From the NCBI GenBank assembly GCA_024235095.1, contig JACKNC010000001.1, positions 1,959,501 through 2,023,500 on the forward strand: 64,000 bases of DNA, read 5' to 3'. The notes under the pieces were generated by a model. The model saw only the letters and a program-made list of their open reading frames with translations. It did no database searches and was not told where the DNA came from. The position numbers and the translations under genes are program-made. The DNA is from Gammaproteobacteria bacterium (GTDB lineage: Bacteria; Pseudomonadota; Gammaproteobacteria; Competibacterales; Competibacteraceae). This document shows, piece by piece, positions 36,512-45,190 of this stretch (position 1 is its first letter; every line of letters begins with the position of its first letter).

Positions 36512-39500
36512 TCACCGATTATTGAAACCCAATACGGCGGCGGGTGGTTGAGCAACAGGGGCGGGGGATGGCCTCTCGGTCGGAACATCCGCTGCGGAGG
36601 ACGCCAACGCCACGGGTTCCGCCGGAAGGCAACGACTGACGGGCGCAGGTATCGCCTCGTCTGGCCCGAGCGGCAATGTACCCCGGCCATGAATCAGAAA
36701 ATGGCTGCGTTCGTCGCGGTCGCCCACGAAACAGCGTGGGTTGACGTGGTGGGCGACGTCCAGATAGGCGGGGTTGAGATTGGCCAGGCTACCGCTGATG
36801 TCGATGTTCGGGGCGTTGACTTCCACGGTGCCGTCGTTGCCGCTGTGGCCACCGGTGGCGCTTAGAACGCCGTCAACTGTAGGCGCATCGTATAGGAAGG
36901 TTTGGGCTTCGATGCGGATGCGGCCCCCCTGAAATTCTTCAGCGCGGGCAGTCACGGTGCTACCGTTGAGGGCGACGATGTTAATGCTGTGAATAGTGAC
37001 ATTGCCACCGTCGCTGCCAAACACATCGCCGAAGGCCGAGGAGCTGATGGCGCTGCCGTTGAGAAGTTTGAGGTAATCGGCGTCGATCGTGACGTTGCCG
37101 CCAGTGGTGTCCGATGCAGTAGCGACAATGCTGCCGCCATCGGTCAGAGTCAGATAAGGGGCATTGACTTTTAATTCACCTGCGTTGCCTTCGCCACTAA
37201 AGGATCGGACGCTGATTCGCCCGTCATTTTTCACCGTGAGGGTGTCGGCCACGCTCACGGTCACGTTTCCTCCATCACTGAGCGCGGTAGGGTTAGTTTG
37301 GCTGTCAATACCGGTGAAGCCTTCATGCCCCATGCCATCCACGAGCAGATTGCTGGCGCTCACCGTCACGTCTCCAGCGTTACCTTTACTAAAGGTACCA
37401 GCACTGATTTCCCCCCCATTCTGCACGGTGAGGGTGTCGGTAAGGGTGAGGTTCACGCTCCCCCCCGCTCCGGTGGAACCGTCTCCGGCACTGCTGGCCA
37501 AGCCGGTGAAGCCGTCATACCCCATCCCATCCACGAGCAGATTCCGGGCATTCACCGTCACGTCCCCGGCGGGGCCTTCGCCCCAGGTGCTGGCGCTAAT
37601 TCGCCCCCCATTCTGCACGGTGAGGGTGTCGGTAAGGGTGAGGTTCACGCTCCCCCCGGCCCCGGTGGGGCCGGAATTAGCTTGGCTGGCTAGACCGGTG
37701 AAGGTCTCCGCTCCCATTCGATCTACCAACAGACTCCGGGCATTCACCGTCACGTCCCCGGCAGGGCCTGTGCCAAAGGTGCTGGCGCTAATTTCCCCCC
37801 CCATTCTGCACGGTGAGGGTGTCGGTAAGGGTGAGGTTCACGCTCCCCCCGGCCCCGGTGGAACCGGAATTAGCGTTGCTGACCAGGCCGGTAACGGTCT
37901 CCGCTCCCATCCGATCTACCAACAGATTCCGGGCATTCACCGTCACGTCCCCGGCAGGGCCTGTGCCAAAGGTGCTGGCGCGGATTTGCCCCCCATTCTG
38001 CACGGTGAGAGTGTCGGCAAGGGTGAGGTTCACACTTCCCCCAGCCCCGGTGGAATCAGGTGCGACGCTGCTGAGCAAGCCAGTGTCGATACCCATCCCA
38101 TCCACGAGCAGATTCCGGGCATTCACGGTCATATCCCCGGCGTCGCCGGTGCCAAAGGTGATGGCGTGAATTTGCCCCCCATTCTGCACCGTGAGGGTAT
38201 CGGCAAGGGTGAGGTTCACACTTCCCCCAGCCCCGGTGGAATCATAGGTGCTGCTGAGCAGACCGGTGAAATTCTCCGATCCCATCCCATCTACCAGCAG
38301 ATTCCGGGCATTCACGGTCATATCCCCGGTGTCGCCGGTGCCAAAGGTGATGGCGTGAATTTGCCCCCCATTCTGCACGGTGAGGGTGTCGACAAGAGTG
38401 AGGTTGACACGCCCACCTTCTCCGTTGGAGACAGCGTAGCTGCCCACGCCGGTGAAGCCGTCATATCCCATCCCGTCCACGAGCAGATTCCGGGCATTCA
38501 CGGTCACGTCCCCGGCAGGGCCTGTGCCAAAGGTGCTGGCGCTAATTTCCCCCCCATTCTGCACGGTGAGGGTGTCGGCAAGGGTGAGGCTCACACTTCC
38601 CCCGGCCCCGGTGGAATCATAGGTGCTGCTGGCCAGGCCAGTGAAGAACTCCGATCCCATCCCATCTACCAGCAGATTCCGGGCATTCACGGTCACGTCC
38701 CCGGCAGGGCCTGTGCCAAAGGTGCTGGCGCTAATTTCCCCCCCATTCTGCACCGTGAGGGTGTCGGCGATGGTCAGGTTCACATCGCCTGCATCGCCTT
38801 GGCTAAGAGTCGCTGCGGTCAACAAAGCACCGTTGGTCAAGCGCATCCCCCCCGCGATCTGTACATTCACATCCCGCCCTGCCTGCGCCCCGTAGGTATC
38901 GGCAAACACCATCCCGCCCCAGCTCACCCACTCCCCGCCGCGAATGAACAGCGCGCCGCCGCCTGCGCCGCTGGTGTCCAGATCACCCAAAGGCACATCA
39001 GCAAACCCATTTCCCATATCGACCATCTTGCGCGGCGCGTCAGGGTCACGCGCCATCGTTAACGTCCCCAACCGCCCAAACCCCTGCATGACCAAATCCG
39101 TGTCTGTGGGGATCACCTCCCCTGCCGAACCGACCGCCGCCACGTTCAAGCGTCCGGCGGGCGCGTACACCGTCGCATTGGTCAGGGTAATATCCCCGCC
39201 AATCAGCGACAGCGTTTGCCCTCCTGCCCCGTGCAAATAGCTCCCCCGGATGTCAATCCGTCCCGGCGCATCGCCCAAGAACCCAAACGCCTCCACCGGG
39301 GCCACCGTCAACACACTGGTTCCGGGCGTCAGCGCCTCAAACCGCCCGCCCTCGCCCAAGCGCAAGTAATCCGCCGTGCTGGCGTGGAACGACCCGGACA
39401 CGTCCAGCGCGGCATTCGGCCCGAACAGAAGTCCCGCCGGATTGAGCAAATACAGATTCGCGCCGGGAATAGTCGAGCGCAGCAACCCGTCAATTGTGGA

Positions 39501-39779
39501 CACCTGCCCACCCGTCACTCGGCCAATGATGTTGTTCACCGAATTCGGCCCGCTGAACGTGGCGGACTCGCCTTGCTGAATCGAGAACTGGCCGAAGCTG
39601 TGGAACAGATTGCCGCCGTGCTGCTGGCCCACTTCCGCCGGAATGGCGTAGTTTGGCCCGGATAACGGGCCAGCGGGTCCAAGCGTTCCGTCCAGGGTGA
39701 CTTGGGCCTGCGCCACACTGGCTGAGAACGTCAGCCCGAGGATCATAAAGGTTCGGCAATGACCACGCGGTGTAAACAT
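36512..39779 (-). CDS. Filamentous haemagglutinin-family exoprotein (TpsA), frameshifted
   Basis: Large secreted beta-helix adhesin of the two-partner type. A signal peptide ends at about residue 25 (SASVAQAQ). The TPS secretion domain follows: GNLFHSFGQFSIQQGESATFSGPNSVNNIIGRVTGG, NPAGLLFGPNAALDVSGSF. Then come eight tandem repeats of 62-64 residues (TVQNGGEISASTFGTGPAGDVTVNARNLLVDGMG type), and a C-terminal domain with a Cys pair (CFVGDRDE...CLPAEP). The frame breaks at a run of eight G (37795-37802, complement); every equivalent repeat has seven. With seven, one frame of 1088 residues results. As it stands the protein stops at 37788 (663 residues). GGGAG lies 8 bp before the start. Confidence 0.88.
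37418..38760 (-). repeat. Tandem 186-192 bp coding repeats in tpsA
   Basis: The anchor ATTCTGCAC (plus strand) recurs at 37418, 37610, 37803, 37995, 38181, 38370, 38556 and 38745. The spacings are 192, 193, 192, 186, 189, 186 and 189. All are multiples of three except 193, which marks the single-base insertion. Units are nearly identical in DNA, so recombination between them is easy. Confidence 0.9.
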
Positions 39780-39886
39780 GAAATCGTCTCCCTGGGCGAT
39801 GACGCGGTTTCAGCGGTATCCTGACTTACACAGTGTTCTCACAAAGATTCTTCGATGGCTCTTGTGGAGTCTGCATCAAGATTTCC

Positions 39887-39902
39887 AGCATCATACTTGC
39901 CT
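39887..39902 (-). promoter_or_regulatory. Probable sigma-54 (RpoN) promoter of tpsA
   Basis: The minus strand reads AGGCAAGTATGATGCT. The -24 GG and -12 GC are exactly 10 bp apart, and most other consensus positions of TGGCACGnnnnTTGCW match. Transcription would start near 39877, giving a 5' leader of about 97 nt before the tpsA ATG at 39779. Paired dyads lie about 160-195 bp upstream, as expected for an enhancer-binding activator. Confidence 0.6.
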
Positions 39903-40029
39903 GATTAAGATACAAACTAGGCAACAAAATAAATACCAATTTTATGGTTTTTGAAAAAAATATTTTTGATATGTATTCAATAAGATAAAATAACAATATT
40001 TAGTGAAAAAATTCATAAGAACCCAACCC

Positions 40030-40081
40030 GATGTTTCAAATTGAAATAGGCGCATTTCAGCGTGTTTCAATTTGAAACATC
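40030..40081. promoter_or_regulatory. Tandem dyad operator, candidate enhancer-binding site
   Basis: A perfect 17-bp inverted repeat (GATGTTTCAAATTGAAA at 40030-40046, its complement at 40065-40081). Each arm is itself a dyad TTTCAA-N-TTGAAA (40034-40046 and 40065-40077). The centres are 31 bp apart, about three helical turns, which puts both sites on one face of the DNA. It lies upstream of the sigma-54-like promoter of tpsA. I do not recognise the cognate regulator. Confidence 0.65.
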
Positions 40082-40234
40082 AGGCATCGCTTGACCTTGG
40101 TCTGCCTGGCCCCACATCAGGCAAGTAGGCCGCCTAACAATAGCGAGCGGTCGCAAGTCTCGTAGTCTGTGCTACCCTAATTGCCCATCAACCGGCCACC
40201 TCCCGACCGGGGACGATGACCCCAGGAGATGAAT

Positions 40235-40517
40235 ATGGCGGCAACCCTCCCAACGACTCCGGCTTGCACATTGTCGGTTATCCCCACTGACCCCGATGAG
40301 ATCATCTATCCGGAAAGCGATGGCAAACCGATGGCCGACAACACCCAGCAATTTCGCTACATCGTCACTATTCAAAGGCGGCGTTGCCGCGCTATTCGCC
40401 GATCGAAATGATGTCTTCGTCGCAGGCGATCTGCCCTGGTATCCCATGCAGGGAAACAACAAAATCCGGGCGGCGCCTCCTGAGGCTGACTTAGCGACGC
40501 AAGATTGGTCTGGCTGA
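40235..40517 (+). pseudogene. Truncated, frameshifted Uma2-family gene
   Basis: The N-terminal half of a Uma2 protein is split over two frames. Frame 1 from 40235 gives DEIIYPESDGKPMADNTQQF and RYIVTI. After a one-base shift near 40374 the second frame gives KGGVAALFADRNDVFVAGDL and WYPMQGNNKIRAAP, ending at 40517. The catalytic second half is absent. AGGAG lies 6 bp before ATG 40235. It is unlike the intact Uma2 gene at 35413 and belongs to a different subfamily. Confidence 0.7.
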
Positions 40518-40546
40518 AACCGGCAGACTAAATCGAGTGCTGAGAA

Positions 40547-42595
40547 ATGACGTCGATCCGTCAAATTATCGCGCGTACTGGGGCCTGGATCCGCGATCAA
40601 CGCGCGCCCCTGTTCTGCCTGCTGCTTGGGCAGCTGACCTATGTCGGCTTGCTGATCCTGTGGAACTTCAGCCTGCTGCAGGGCCTGGAAATCATGGCGT
40701 ACGACCAGGCGTTGCGCGGGCAAACGCTGGCGCTGCCGGATAAGCGCATCGTCTTGATTGGCGAAACCGAAGCCGACATTCAACGCTGGGGTTATCCGCT
40801 TCCTGATAACGTCATGGCGGAGATGCTGGAGCGACTGGCCCAGGGACAACCGCGTGTGATCGGAGTAGACAAATACCGCGATATCCCTGTGTCACCTGGC
40901 ACTGAACAACTCGATCACGTCCTGCGCAACCATCGAGAAATCGTCTGGATTATGAAATTTGGCAACGCCGCCACCCAAACCCCGCCGATTAACCCTCCTC
41001 CGGCTTTAATGAATACCGATCAGGTCGGTTTTAATGACGTTCCCATCGACAAGGACAGCCGGGTTCGCCGCGGATTGCTGTTTCTGGATGATGGTCAGCA
41101 CGCCTCGACCGCCTTTGCCCTGGTCATTGCGCTGCGTTATCTCCAGCCCGAAGGAATTTTCCCCCAGCCCGATCCGCGACAACCGGAATACATGCGTCTG
41201 GGCGCGATCACGATTGCACCCCTCGCTGAAAGCATCGGCGGCTACGTCGGCATCGACGCCGCAGGCTATCAATATCTCATGGACTTCCGGGGTCGGCTGA
41301 GTGCCAGGCAAACCTACACAGTGACTGATGTCATGCAAGATCGCATACCTACTGCGCAACTGACCGATAAAATCATCCTCATCGGCGGCATGGCGGAGAG
41401 CCTGCGCGATGACTTCCACATTCCTGTGCAGCGCTTCATTGCAGACGCTACATCCTGGTGGACGCCGGCGGGCGATACCAACGGACGCATTGCCGGCGTC
41501 GCCCTCCACGCGTTGCAAGTCAACCAACTCTTGCGATTCGCGCTGGATGGCGACAAACCCATTCATGGCCTACCCGAACACGTGGAACAGGCGTGGTTGT
41601 GGCTATGGTGCATGACGGGTATCGGACTTGCCTTGTGCCGATTGCGTTTCCGTTGGCTCTTGCTGCTAATGTCCGGCGCCCTGGCGTTGCTGATCGGCTT
41701 CTGGCAAGTCGCTTTTCTTGAACAGATTTGGTTACCGCTGGTCGCGCCCGCATTGGGACTCGCCTCGACTGCGGCTTTATCCAACGTCTATCTTTCCGTT
41801 TACGAACGCGCTGAACGAAAATTGCTCATGCACCTGTTTTCACGTCATGTCGCACCCGAGGTTGCAGCTACTCTGTGGCGGGAACGCCAACAACTGCTCG
41901 AAGGCGGACGATTGCGTTCGCAGCGACTAATCGCCACCGTGCTATTTACCGATATTCAGGGCTTTACCACCATTTCCGAGACCATGGAGCCGGCGCGGCT
42001 CATGGACTGGTTGAATGTTTACATGGAAGCGATGACCGAAGTCGTGATGACCCACGGTGGAGTGGTCAATAAATACATCGGCGACGCCGTCATGGCGCTA
42101 TTCGGTGTCCCAACCCCACGGCAGACCGAAACGGAAATTGCGGCTGACGCGACGCGGGCCGTTGAATGCGCGCTCGCTATGGGTCAGCGCTTGCAACAGC
42201 TCAACCCGGAATGGGCGCAGAAAGGTTTACCCAGTATTGCCATGCGCGCGGGCATTCATACCGGCCCACTGGTCGCAGGCAGTCTGGGCGGCAGCCGGCG
42301 ACTGGAGTATACCGTGCTGGGCGACACCGTTAACATTGCCTCACGGCTGGAGAGCTTTGAAAAGGATAATCACCATACGGCGGGCAGCGCGTGTCGGGTG
42401 CTCATTGGCGAGTCCACCTTTCATTACCTGAACAGATGGTTTCAGACTGTGGAAGTCAGCAAAGTCAAGCTCAAGGGCAAGCAGCAAGAGATTACCGTGT
42501 ATCGAGTCGACGGAATCGCGCCAACGGAGATGCCTACACCAAATTATGCATCCGCTGCAAATGCGCGTAGGCCAGACTCGACACCTCGCGGATGA
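40547..42595 (+). CDS. CHASE2-domain adenylate/guanylate cyclase
   Basis: 682-residue membrane sensor cyclase making cAMP or cGMP. An N-terminal helix (about 20-42), an extracytoplasmic CHASE2 domain (about 45-335; IVLIGETEADIQRWGYPLP, DKIILIGGMAESLRDDFHIP), and three helices (about 347-425). A class III cyclase domain follows (about 455-640). Catalytic residues are present: metal Asp in LFTDIQGFT, KYIGDAVMALFG, and VLGDTVNIASRLES. The Lys/Asp pattern favours ATP. Its 3' end overlaps the convergent hydrolase gene by 62 bp. Confidence 0.9.
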   Translation: MTSIRQIIARTGAWIRDQRAPLFCLLLGQLTYVGLLILWNFSLLQGLEIMAYDQALRGQTLALPDKRIVLIGETEADIQRWGYPLPDNVMAEMLERLAQGQPRVIGVDKYRDIPVSPGTEQLDHVLRNHREIVWIMKFGNAATQTPPINPPPALMNTDQVGFNDVPIDKDSRVRRGLLFLDDGQHASTAFALVIALRYLQPEGIFPQPDPRQPEYMRLGAITIAPLAESIGGYVGIDAAGYQYLMDFRGRLSARQTYTVTDVMQDRIPTAQLTDKIILIGGMAESLRDDFHIPVQRFIADATSWWTPAGDTNGRIAGVALHALQVNQLLRFALDGDKPIHGLPEHVEQAWLWLWCMTGIGLALCRLRFRWLLLLMSGALALLIGFWQVAFLEQIWLPLVAPALGLASTAALSNVYLSVYERAERKLLMHLFSRHVAPEVAATLWRERQQLLEGGRLRSQRLIATVLFTDIQGFTTISETMEPARLMDWLNVYMEAMTEVVMTHGGVVNKYIGDAVMALFGVPTPRQTETEIAADATRAVECALAMGQRLQQLNPEWAQKGLPSIAMRAGIHTGPLVAGSLGGSRRLEYTVLGDTVNIASRLESFEKDNHHTAGSACRVLIGESTFHYLNRWFQTVEVSKVKLKGKQQEITVYRVDGIAPTEMPTPNYASAANARRPDSTPRG

Positions 42596-43553
42596 CATCA
42601 CCGCGATCATCCTTCCACGCTTTGTAATTTCCCGCCGAACGCGACTTCTCAATGATGCCCACGAAGGTATAGGGATAGCGGCGACCGTTGCGGCCCTGCG
42701 CGATCAGAATGCCCATGTCGCCGCATAGCCGGGCTGTCGTGCCCGTCTTGTCGAGCACCCAGGTTTGTCGCGCCACGCCATGCGCGCCCGAGTAAACACG
42801 ATCACGATTCGGCAGGTTCATCAGTCGTTTCAACTCCGCCGAATAGGGCAAACGGTTATACCAGAGCGCATACAGGAAACGATGGTAGTCCAGCGCAGAG
42901 GCTTTATTGCGATAAGTGCGTCCACCGCCCGGGATGCGCTCTACAATCCGGGTATGGCGAAAGATGTCCGGATAATAGCGCTTGAGCGTTTGCTCCGCCT
43001 CGGCGGGTCCTGAGCGGCGACTGGTCCGGTTTAACAAGTCAATAAAGTAGTTGGTCGCGCTATTGTCGCTGCGCTGGATCATCGCCTCCATGCGGGCGCG
43101 ACGGAAAGCCGTGTATTGCAGTTTACCTTCGCGAACCTTGTGAAAGAACGCCAGTGCAATAAAGGGTTTCACCATGCTGGCGCTTTGATGGGAGCGGGTT
43201 GCGTTAATCGTGACCAAATAGCGTCGCGTCGTGAAATCATAAACCAGCCAGGCCGTGCTTTCATTGGGCTTGATCCGGCCCACACGACGCAGACCTTTGA
43301 TATAACGCTCAATCTCAGCCTCGATAGCAAGCCTGCCAGTTCGGGTTGAACGAGCAGGCCTTCGGAAATCCCTCAACAGGGCATTATTGGGGGCATCACG
43401 GCGTGATCGAGCCGCTTCGCTCGGTTCAGAGGCGACGCCAAAGACAGTTGCCAGCAAACTTCCAAGTCCAGCCAGGAATAAGCGTCTTGCCGGATCGACT
43501 GTTGACTGGGCCTCATCGATCAGCGCGTCTGAGTGGGAGGGTGGAGTAATCAT
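42534..43553 (-). CDS. Class A beta-lactamase-like serine hydrolase
   Basis: 339-residue exported protein of the serine beta-lactamase/D-Ala-D-Ala peptidase fold. A Tat-like or Sec signal is at about 22-48 (DPARRLFLAGLGSLLATVFG). The three active-site motifs are visible: SxxK as SMVK, SDN in RSDNSATN and KTG in LDKTGTT. The omega-loop glutamate of true class A enzymes is not evident, so a peptidoglycan-related role is at least as likely as antibiotic hydrolysis. Overlaps the cyclase 3' end convergently. Confidence 0.82.
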   Translation of the reverse strand: MITPPSHSDALIDEAQSTVDPARRLFLAGLGSLLATVFGVASEPSEAARSRRDAPNNALLRDFRRPARSTRTGRLAIEAEIERYIKGLRRVGRIKPNESTAWLVYDFTTRRYLVTINATRSHQSASMVKPFIALAFFHKVREGKLQYTAFRRARMEAMIQRSDNSATNYFIDLLNRTSRRSGPAEAEQTLKRYYPDIFRHTRIVERIPGGGRTYRNKASALDYHRFLYALWYNRLPYSAELKRLMNLPNRDRVYSGAHGVARQTWVLDKTGTTARLCGDMGILIAQGRNGRRYPYTFVGIIEKSRSAGNYKAWKDDRGDVIREVSSLAYAHLQRMHNLV

Positions 43554-43615
43554 AGCAAAGACAACCTCCGGTCAGAGGGTAATGTTTTACGAGGATTATT
43601 GTGAGGCTATTAAAG

Positions 43616-44572
43616 CTATCGTCTTGTTACTTGAAATTCAACCACGATCGGAAAGTGGTCCGAACCCAGATCAGCGCCGACTGCGCGACGGCGAATCTGG
43701 ATACCCTCTGAAAACAGCGCGTGATCAATGGGAATCCACAAAGGCGGCCAACTCACGGGCCAGGTTGGCTGAATGCCGCGCCCATTCGCGCTATCCTGCA
43801 AACCGGAATCGGTCAGCAGCTGGCCAAACCAGGGTGACCAGGGCGAAAGATTCAGATCGCCCAGCAGAAGCAACGGTTGGCGAGCTTGCCGGACGCGCTG
43901 AGTCAACAGGGCTAATTGTTCATTACGGCTCTGACTCAGTTCGGCGCTCACTGGCGGCGGTGGATGGGTTCCCAGCAAGGTGAAACGATGCTGGCCGACT
44001 GGGATTTCAGCCAGGATAGAGGGCAACTCAGCAGGCCCCCAGCGAAAAATTTCACTTTTCAGAAATGGCTGCCGACTGAATAAAGCGATACCAAAATTAT
44101 CCTCCCGGGGTTCAGCGACGCGATACGGATAGCCGTCAGCCAGATTCGCCAATTGATCCAGCATCCACGGCGTGATTTCCAACAGCAAAATGAAATCAGG
44201 ATGCTCATCGGTAATCGCGCGATGGATCGCGGCGGGATCGCGATGCGCCGAGTTGATATTGGCCAGCAATACCCGAAAGACCGGCTCATCATTGCGGGTT
44301 ACCGCCTCGGCCCCGGGCAAGAGGCGCGGTGTGAGCAGGACTATGTTAAGCAGAGTGAAGCCGGCGAAAACCACCGTCCAACGCCGATGACGCTGGATTA
44401 GCGCCGAGATCGCGCCAAGCCCCAGCACGAGCGCATACTGAACCCGGAAATGCGCCGCCAGATCGAACATCCACCAGAACTGGCCGGCTAATCCCGCCAA
44501 GGTAGCAATACAGGCCAAAGCGCTAGCCGCGTCCAGTAGACCGGCTAGACGAATGCGAAAGATAGATGACAT
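43616..44572 (-). CDS. Membrane-anchored endonuclease/exonuclease/phosphatase family protein
   Basis: 318 residues: three N-terminal helices (about 8-90) followed by an EEP catalytic domain. Motifs: LLANINSAHRD, FILLLEITPWML (catalytic Glu), LLGTHPPPP, LLLLGDLNLSPWSPWF, IPIDHALF and GSDHFPIVVEF (catalytic Asp-His). The arrangement resembles YafD-type proteins. The substrate, nucleic acid or phospho-lipid, cannot be told. Separated from the hydrolase gene by 62 bp on the same strand. Confidence 0.87.
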   Translation of the reverse strand: MSSIFRIRLAGLLDAASALACIATLAGLAGQFWWMFDLAAHFRVQYALVLGLGAISALIQRHRRWTVVFAGFTLLNIVLLTPRLLPGAEAVTRNDEPVFRVLLANINSAHRDPAAIHRAITDEHPDFILLLEITPWMLDQLANLADGYPYRVAEPREDNFGIALFSRQPFLKSEIFRWGPAELPSILAEIPVGQHRFTLLGTHPPPPVSAELSQSRNEQLALLTQRVRQARQPLLLLGDLNLSPWSPWFGQLLTDSGLQDSANGRGIQPTWPVSWPPLWIPIDHALFSEGIQIRRRAVGADLGSDHFPIVVEFQVTRR

Positions 44573-44786
44573 CGTCGATCTTCCAGGTGGTAAGGAAAAA
44601 CCCTGATGCTATTCACGAATATCCTTATTTACTCTAAAATGTCAGGTTTTAACATAACCATGCTGACTAATAGGGAATCAACCTATATCTCGAAAAATAA
44701 TTTGCTGACCCAATGAACGCTAATGATACAGGGTACAGTAATAAAACCATTAACTAACTAACTACCAAAGCGAGGAACCCGACCTG

Positions 44787-45059
44787 ATGAAAAATGAGAT
44801 TGCTCGACCTGTGAAGGCCAAACGCTACGCCAACGAGGGATTGATGCCTGTCGATAAGTACAGTTGTCCCTATCGTGGCGAGGCCTCCTGTGTCAGCGCG
44901 AGTGGCGGCAGTTACTGCGGCGGTTACGGGGGCGATGCCCCCATCAAAGGCACACAACTTCACTCGGTTCGGTGTCTGGAGGAGAACAACGCGGATTTTG
45001 CGCTCTATCATTGGTTGAAAATGCCGCGCCGCTTGGCTTATCCCTTGTCCCATCGTTAG
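44787..45059 (+). CDS. Small hypothetical protein with Cys/Gly cluster
   Basis: 90-residue ORF without a recognised family. It has four cysteines (CPYRGEASC, SYCGGYGGD, VRCLEEN) and a basic N-terminus; no signal peptide or membrane helix. GAGGAA lies about 12 bp before the ATG. The 210-bp region before it is AT-rich and could hold a promoter, and includes AACT tetranucleotide repeats at 44754-44768. It could be a real small protein or a chance ORF. Confidence 0.4.
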   Translation: MKNEIARPVKAKRYANEGLMPVDKYSCPYRGEASCVSASGGSYCGGYGGDAPIKGTQLHSVRCLEENNADFALYHWLKMPRRLAYPLSHR

Positions 45060-45190
45060 TAGAAGCATTTTTCCGGTAATCACGCACCCGTCAAACGGGC
45101 GTTCAACATAGACATAATGCGCCAAGGTCGGCTTGTAACTCCCTGGTGGTGAATGCAAATTCACTCTGGATTCGCCACCATTCTTATCGC

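Noticed and set aside
37418..38760. Possible CRISPR array
   Set aside because: Repeats are about 190 bp, nearly identical throughout and coding; no short repeat/unique spacer pattern.
37164..39062. 632-codon plus-strand ORF inside the adhesin gene
   Set aside because: It is the antisense of the tpsA repeats; its proline/glycine repeats mirror the coding repeats and it has no start signal.
40030..40081. Palindrome as a terminator
   Set aside because: AT-rich arms, no T-run, and no gene ends just before it; the double-dyad structure fits protein binding better.
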